In this document: positions 50,042 to 53,791 of the stretch, in pieces | Numbering within the stretch: the first letter of the stretch is position 1 | Layout of the letters: the number at the start of each line of letters is the position of its first letter | Translations under genes and position numbers: made by a program | The notes under the pieces: generated by a model | What the model was told of the DNA's origin: nothing | Databases searched by the model: none | What the model saw: only the letters and a program-made list of their open reading frames with translations | Origin: a virus | Direction: 5' to 3' (one strand) | IMG/VR virus record: IMGVR_UViG_3300047173_000045 | Coordinates: 1 to 53,791 of that record | Length of the DNA: 53,791 bases

Positions 50042-50230
50042 CTATTTATCGAAATGCGGCCAGGAAAAGTCTAGATACTGGTTTTTATCGCCCTTAACAA
50101 TCAGGGCGTCCAAATCAAGCCACTCGAACTCATGCTTATAAGCCAGCCGGATAATGCGGCGTAGCTCTTCAATCAATATTCGGTTTGATTCAGGCGGCTG
50201 TGGCAAGTCCAGGTGTTTAATGTCCGCCAT
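50042..50230 (-). CDS. Small protein, unknown (end of late operon)
   Basis: 62 residues from ATG 50230 (MADIKHLDLPQPPESNRILI), 14 bases inside the o-spanin gene; a longer start is possible. Acidic, with YLDFSWPHFDK at the end. Function unknown. Confidence 0.5.
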   Translation of the reverse strand: MADIKHLDLPQPPESNRILIEELRRIIRLAYKHEFEWLDLDALIVKGDKNQYLDFSWPHFDK

Positions 50231-50426
50231 TGGCTTTGTCCGGCGTAATGCCACTAGCCCAGTCGTATAGGGCCTGTTTTGCCGCAGGGCCACACGTAGG
50301 CTCGTCTTTTATGATCGCCTCGTATTCAGCGTTGGTGTAGTGACGGTGAAGATTAGAAGTGCTGCTCGTAGCCGCGCAGCTTGTCAGCCAGAGCATCATC
50401 GGTGCGAGGAGCGTTAACCACTTCAT
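50217..50426 (-). CDS. Small lipoprotein, possible outer-membrane spanin
   Basis: 69 residues. Signal peptide with lipobox (LAPMMLWLTSC, Cys17), then a polar domain. Overlaps in another frame the 54-residue membrane protein gene, as for Rz/Rz1 pairs. Would join the membranes at lysis. Short and without the usual Pro-rich stretch, so tentative. Confidence 0.55.
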   Translation of the reverse strand: MKWLTLLAPMMLWLTSCAATSSTSNLHRHYTNAEYEAIIKDEPTCGPAAKQALYDWASGITPDKANGGH

Positions 50427-50517
50427 TTTCTTGCGCCTGTATTTCCTTAACCTGTTTCTTCCGCACCAAGTTTAGAAGGGCGGCGAAAAACGATAATATC
50501 GCCGCCCAGATTGTCAT
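50353..50517 (-). CDS. Small membrane protein, possible inner-membrane spanin
   Basis: 54 residues. N-terminal transmembrane helix (IWAAILSFFAALLNLV) then a charged coiled coil (KKQVKEIQAQENEVVNAPR). Its 3' half overlaps the lipoprotein gene in another frame, the Rz/Rz1 arrangement. Starts 1 base from the stop of the upstream gene. Confidence 0.5.
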   Translation of the reverse strand: MTIWAAILSFFAALLNLVRKKQVKEIQAQENEVVNAPRTDDALADKLRGYEQHF

Positions 50518-50828
50518 TAGATAGCCAATACGTCGGTAGCTAGAATATGTAACGCATCATCGCCGATAGTCGTTACAACAGTCTTTGCGGTTGCAATGAT
50601 CGCCTTTCCGGCAGCAGTTTTGTCCCCACCTGTCAAAGCTGTTGCAACTTCACCTAACATGGAGGTTTTAGCCGCTTCCAGCGTTGGCAGCGTTTCTTTC
50701 AATAAAGCTGCAATGGAATTTTGCAAAAAACCAATAGCAGTTTTTACGTCCGGATGTAGGGCTTCTTCGCCCTTTACCCAGGCTTCAATGTGTTTCGGAA
50801 TGTCTTCAATGCCTTCTAGAATGCTCAT
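50517..50828 (-). CDS. Helical protein in the lysis block, unknown
   Basis: 103 residues, helical with no strong transmembrane segment (LQNSIAALLKETLPTLEAAK). Abuts the spanin candidate and overlaps the membrane protein upstream by 4 bases. Function unknown. Confidence 0.55.
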   Translation of the reverse strand: MSILEGIEDIPKHIEAWVKGEEALHPDVKTAIGFLQNSIAALLKETLPTLEAAKTSMLGEVATALTGGDKTAAGKAIIATAKTVVTTIGDDALHILATDVLAI

Positions 50829-51103
50829 TTTTTAACTCCTGTTGGTATGTTAAGGGACGATGTGGCCACTTGATTAGATAACGAGTTATTGGTTTTGGCA
50901 AGGGAAGCGATGGTTTTATTTTTCTGTACGTTGTGGTACTGCCCGTACCCAAGGAATGCCAGGCCGACAATGCCCACCAAGGCTTGCGTTAAGAGCGTTC
51001 CTGTTTGATCTGATAGAGGATGTCCGGTTGCTGCAAAACCACCAATGATGAATTGAGCGGCTAACATGCCAGCGCCGCCGCCGATGCCTATAGCTACTTT
51101 CAT
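50825..51103 (-). CDS. Holin-like membrane protein
   Basis: 92 residues with two hydrophobic helices (IGIGGGAGMLAAQFIIGGF and LLTQALVGIVGLAFLGYGQY) and a polar tail. Two membrane passes, position between endolysin and spanins: a holin is plausible. No family match. Confidence 0.55.
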   Translation of the reverse strand: MKVAIGIGGGAGMLAAQFIIGGFAATGHPLSDQTGTLLTQALVGIVGLAFLGYGQYHNVQKNKTIASLAKTNNSLSNQVATSSLNIPTGVKK

Positions 51104-51303
51104 AGATGAAATCCCCCTAATCCAGCGCCAAACGCGCCAGAATAATCAAGAAATGCACATAAGCATATTAGCACGAAAATAACTTTGGCGACAACTACGA
51201 TAGGCGGCGGGAAGCCGAGCAGGCCGAGGACTTGGTTTAAGCACCACCATAAACAGCCAACGATAAGTAAGAAGACGATAAGTGTGATTAGGAGATGGAT
51301 CAT
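51100..51303 (-). CDS. Small two-pass membrane protein
   Basis: 67 residues with two hydrophobic helices (LLITLIVFLLIVGCLWWCLN and IVVVAKVIFVLICLCAFLDY), resembling the Thivi_2564-type family. In the lysis block, so holin or accessory is possible. Overlaps the next gene by 4 bases. Confidence 0.55.
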   Translation of the reverse strand: MIHLLITLIVFLLIVGCLWWCLNQVLGLLGFPPPIVVVAKVIFVLICLCAFLDYSGAFGAGLGGFHL

Positions 51304-51312
51304 TGAGTTTCC

Positions 51313-51813
51313 TTATGTTTCGATTGCATGGCGAAGCGCCGCAATCCTGTTACTCCAACCATCGCCGAAAACATTCCATTCCGGGAGCGTTTGTAGAAAT
51401 GTTAGTCTGCGATCAATTGCCGCATTAGCAATTGTTAATATATCACATGAAATGCACAAGCGCACCGTATTGGGGCCGACAACACCATCAACTATTGTTC
51501 CTAAAGCCCGTTGTAGCCATTTAACGGATTGCTCGGTTCCGCTATTTACCGCCCCATCAAACGTGGCCATTGCAATAGCATTAGGCAATTTATCGCCTAA
51601 AATAATATTCCAATAATTCTGCCGGTAAATATCTTGCGCTTCTTCGAGAGTTAAATCTTGCACATCCTCATTAGAGCATTGTGCGCCGCGATAGGCTGAT
51701 AGGGTGGCTATAGTAATTCCAAAATTAGTTGCGCCGCCAGGATCTGCCACGTTATTTACGTAGCCTCCTTCTTCCCCAATTGTGAAGGCAAATGCTTTGT
51801 TAAAGTCCCCCAT
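51313..51813 (-). CDS. Endolysin (GH108 muramidase)
   Basis: 166 residues from ATG 51813. IGEEGGYVNNVADPGGATNF holds the catalytic Glu15 of the EGGY motif and the strand that follows; NFGIT completes it. The C-terminal half (GTIVDGVVGPNTVRLC) is the small peptidoglycan-binding domain of this family. No signal peptide, so it needs the holin. Cuts host cell wall at lysis. Confidence 0.9.
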   Translation of the reverse strand: MGDFNKAFAFTIGEEGGYVNNVADPGGATNFGITIATLSAYRGAQCSNEDVQDLTLEEAQDIYRQNYWNIILGDKLPNAIAMATFDGAVNSGTEQSVKWLQRALGTIVDGVVGPNTVRLCISCDILTIANAAIDRRLTFLQTLPEWNVFGDGWSNRIAALRHAIET

Positions 51814-51875
51814 ATTCAACTCGCCTTTTGTTAGGCTTTTTTAAATTGTGCCTTAATTGGCCTTAGTTGCCAAGG

Positions 51876-52241
51876 TTAATTCCTCTTCGTAACCCCAAGA
51901 TCTTCAAGGCGCTGAGTAATAATCGCTACAGTCCTGTCCCCTTCGGCTTTAATGAAAGATTTTATCTCGGCTATATTTCTATCATTGCGGTTTTTCTCAT
52001 CGGAAAATTCGCGCCTAGTCGGGACATCGTTTCTTAACTCATGCGTTTTTTCTCTTAAATCTGATACTAGCACGAATAACTCCGCATGGTTTTCCTTGGC
52101 CTCTTCTAACTCTATTTTTGTCGCCGCATTCTTAACATCGACCGATATTTGCCGCACCCAGAACCAAAAGATTGCCCAGCCCACACCAATTAATCCAGTA
52201 ATTATAAAAGCGGCGGCATGTAACCATTCAATGTCGGGCAT
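51876..52241 (-). CDS. Membrane-anchored coiled-coil protein
   Basis: 121 residues: one transmembrane helix (AAAFIITGLIGVGWAIFWFW) then a long coiled coil (KIELEEAKENHAELFVLVSD). Found in phages next to endolysins and often called a holin-associated or DUF2730-like protein. Exact role unknown. Confidence 0.6.
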   Translation of the reverse strand: MPDIEWLHAAAFIITGLIGVGWAIFWFWVRQISVDVKNAATKIELEEAKENHAELFVLVSDLREKTHELRNDVPTRREFSDEKNRNDRNIAEIKSFIKAEGDRTVAIITQRLEDLGVTKRN

Positions 52242-52256
52242 CCATATCCCCTGTTA

Positions 52257-52580
52257 TTAGCCAGCAACACCCACGGTTCCACCTGAGAATTGCGCCAAGC
52301 CAACAAGATAAGCACCTAGCGATGCATCGGTAGCAATCGCCGCCGCTACATCTGCCGCTGGAATGGTAATCTGCATATTGGCTATTGGGCGAAACCCTTG
52401 CGTATCATACCCTGCTTGATCGTAGTATCCCGCAATAGATACGGTTGCATTTGAGCTTAAATTCTCAAGCTGAACATTCGTGACAACCCAGTAAGACACA
52501 TTGATATTGGGGCTAAAGTTTTTAGCCTGACAGTTTTGTAGTGTGGAAGCTTGTATTGCTTTAGTGATAGAGGCAGCCAT
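52257..52580 (-). CDS. Small beta-rich protein, unknown
   Basis: 107 residues (ASTLQNCQAKNFSPNINVSY, then a Ser/Ala-rich body). No membrane segment. Lies between the sulfotransferase and lysis genes. Could be a structural accessory; unknown. Confidence 0.5.
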   Translation of the reverse strand: MAASITKAIQASTLQNCQAKNFSPNINVSYWVVTNVQLENLSSNATVSIAGYYDQAGYDTQGFRPIANMQITIPAADVAAAIATDASLGAYLVGLAQFSGGTVGVAG

Positions 52581-52590
52581 TTTGTTCTCC

Positions 52591-53373
52591 TTAAAAGTTG
52601 ATGTTTACGTCTTTAATGCTGTCACCGATAATTCTTTGCCAATCCGACAAAACCGGCTCAATCTTGCGACGGGTTTTATGTAGATCAACATAACCGAAAA
52701 ACCTATCATCTTCTTGATTTACCGGCTCGACATTATCGAAGTCATGTTTGAAGTACGGCTCTTCCAGAAAATGGTAAATCTCTGTCATTACCTTTTCCGG
52801 TGAAGTCGTTAATTCCTCAAACCGAACAAAGTGCATTCTATCATGAAAACCACGCTGTAGCGCGTCTTTAATATTGTTGACGGCCATACCTAATGGTTGT
52901 TCTGGCTGCGATATAAGTTCTGCGCGGCCTTGCGCGGTTCTGAATTTAAGCGGGTGTTCTCTTTCTAACGGCGTTATACCCAGAGCCGAGGATTTGCGAT
53001 GCAGCTTTTCAAAAGAGGCCATGATGTCGCGCACGTCACGCACGGGAACTAAAATCTTGGCTTTCTTTTCAAACAAAGCTTCGATCATTTCGATGTGGGA
53101 AGTCCATCCACGGCTCTTGTCAAAAATTACGGGGCGATCAATATCGGAGTAAAAGCTTTCCATGATGCCGCGAATAACGTGCTTCTTGGCCGGATTATTT
53201 GGCACAGCTTTAAACGTATCTAGCGTGTCCCAGCCATTGCGAACAGCGACCATGACATCAAGAACACCAGACGTTGATGAACCAAAGAAACGCGGGTTCT
53301 GACATAAAATATTTTGCAGCAAGGTCGATCCTGCACGCGGTAATCCAGACGTGAAATAAAATGTTTTGCTCAT
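52591..53373 (-). CDS. Sulfotransferase-family protein
   Basis: 260 residues. PAPS-binding loop FTSGLPRAGSTLL (residues 7-19), 3'-phosphate site PVRDVRDIMASFEKL near 110-125, and a late VRFEELTTSPEKVM. Sulfotransferases move sulfate from PAPS to a hydroxyl or amine. The gene follows the fibre gene (4-base overlap), so a glycan of the host or a fibre component is a possible target; that is inference. Phage copies are known mainly from marine phages. Confidence 0.85.
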   Translation of the reverse strand: MSKTFYFTSGLPRAGSTLLQNILCQNPRFFGSSTSGVLDVMVAVRNGWDTLDTFKAVPNNPAKKHVIRGIMESFYSDIDRPVIFDKSRGWTSHIEMIEALFEKKAKILVPVRDVRDIMASFEKLHRKSSALGITPLEREHPLKFRTAQGRAELISQPEQPLGMAVNNIKDALQRGFHDRMHFVRFEELTTSPEKVMTEIYHFLEEPYFKHDFDNVEPVNQEDDRFFGYVDLHKTRRKIEPVLSDWQRIIGDSIKDVNINF

Positions 53374-53791
53374 GCGAAGCCTGTTATTATGCCGCCAGTG
53401 AAGGTCAAGGTTTTGCCCACCAAAGATGATGTAGTCATAGTTCCGGTTATACCAGCCGTTCCTGCTTTTCTAAATACGCCACCCGTATTTATATCACCAA
53501 AAGCGTCAATCGTATAGGCCGGTGACTGTACGCCGATACCAAGTTTTCCAGTAGTAATTGCGGTGGCCGATTGCGTATCGCTCGCATAAATTCCATCAAT
53601 GTAGATGACATTACCAATATTAGCTTCGTTTGAAGCGCTATTGATAACGCCGTGGCCGAGGGCGATGCTGTCGGAGAATCCTCCGGTGCCTGATTTACGA
53701 CCGATAGCGATAGAAGTGCCGGAGGATGTATTGTTTACGGTGTCATTATACCCGGCGCTAGTTCCGATGAAAATTGCATCTTTTGCATTTG
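53370..53791 (-). CDS. Tail fibre, 3' part (enters from the right edge)
   Basis: 139 residues visible before the TGA. Reads ANAKDAIFIGTSAGYN at the edge, matching the repeat unit of the fibre at 1-1611 (FFGxxAGxx), then SIAIGRKSGTGGFSDSIALG, a beta segment and a typical fibre end (GKTLTFTGGIITGFA). The stop overlaps the sulfotransferase start. Best read as the C-terminus of the same fibre gene across a circular junction. Confidence 0.75.
   Translation of the reverse strand, partial: NAKDAIFIGTSAGYNDTVNNTSSGTSIAIGRKSGTGGFSDSIALGHGVINSASNEANIGNVIYIDGIYASDTQSATAITTGKLGIGVQSPAYTIDAFGDINTGGVFRKAGTAGITGTMTTSSLVGKTLTFTGGIITGFA

Overview
The window reads as the near-complete genome of a tailed phage (about 53.8 kb), most likely a short-tailed (podovirus-type) one. 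It carries one large terminase, portal, scaffold, HK97-fold-type major capsid protein, head-tail adaptors, two giant virion proteins of the ejection-protein kind, three fibre genes, a lysis cassette and a phage replication module. I see no ribosomal, tRNA or host housekeeping gene, no integrase, no family A or B DNA polymerase and no RNA polymerase. Several small families (the KGG-rich basic proteins, the YVIPADVVS protein, the DUF6356-like membrane protein) are ones I associate with phages of Alphaproteobacteria, so that host class is my best guess, weakly supported.

Layout: positions 1-38567 are almost entirely minus strand, 38650-49984 entirely plus strand, 50042-53791 minus strand. Reading leftward from the divergent control region at 38.6 kb: primase-helicase, a block of small proteins with a possible small terminase subunit, large terminase (interrupted by an intein), portal, scaffold, capsid, adaptors, fibres, ejection proteins and fibres again. 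Reading rightward from the same region: a ribbon-helix-helix regulator, a PD-(D/E)XK nuclease, a possible single-strand DNA binding protein, a RuvC-like resolvase, many small accessory genes and two tnpB genes. The arms converge on a terminator at 50.0 kb, beyond which lie spanins, small membrane proteins, endolysin and a sulfotransferase.

A fibre gene runs off the left end (5' part, 1-1611) while the 3' part of a fibre gene runs in at the right end (53370-53791), in the same strand and repeat family. The simplest reading is a circular or circularly permuted genome whose assembly was cut inside a 51-bp tandem repeat, so the leftward late operon continues through the junction to 50042. The ends do not join in frame as they stand; at least about 40 bp (40 + 51n) appear to be missing.

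Mobile DNA is abundant: a LAGLIDADG intein in the large terminase, GIY-YIG endonuclease genes beside the possible small terminase gene and the resolvase gene, and two tnpB genes without tnpA. One tnpB is knitted into an operon. The other lies in a 1222-bp unit with inverted terminal repeats and an 8-bp direct repeat, which is not how IS200/IS605 elements look and is the most unusual thing in the window. A basic KGG protein gene also shows an ideal -1 slippage site (or a homopolymer error).
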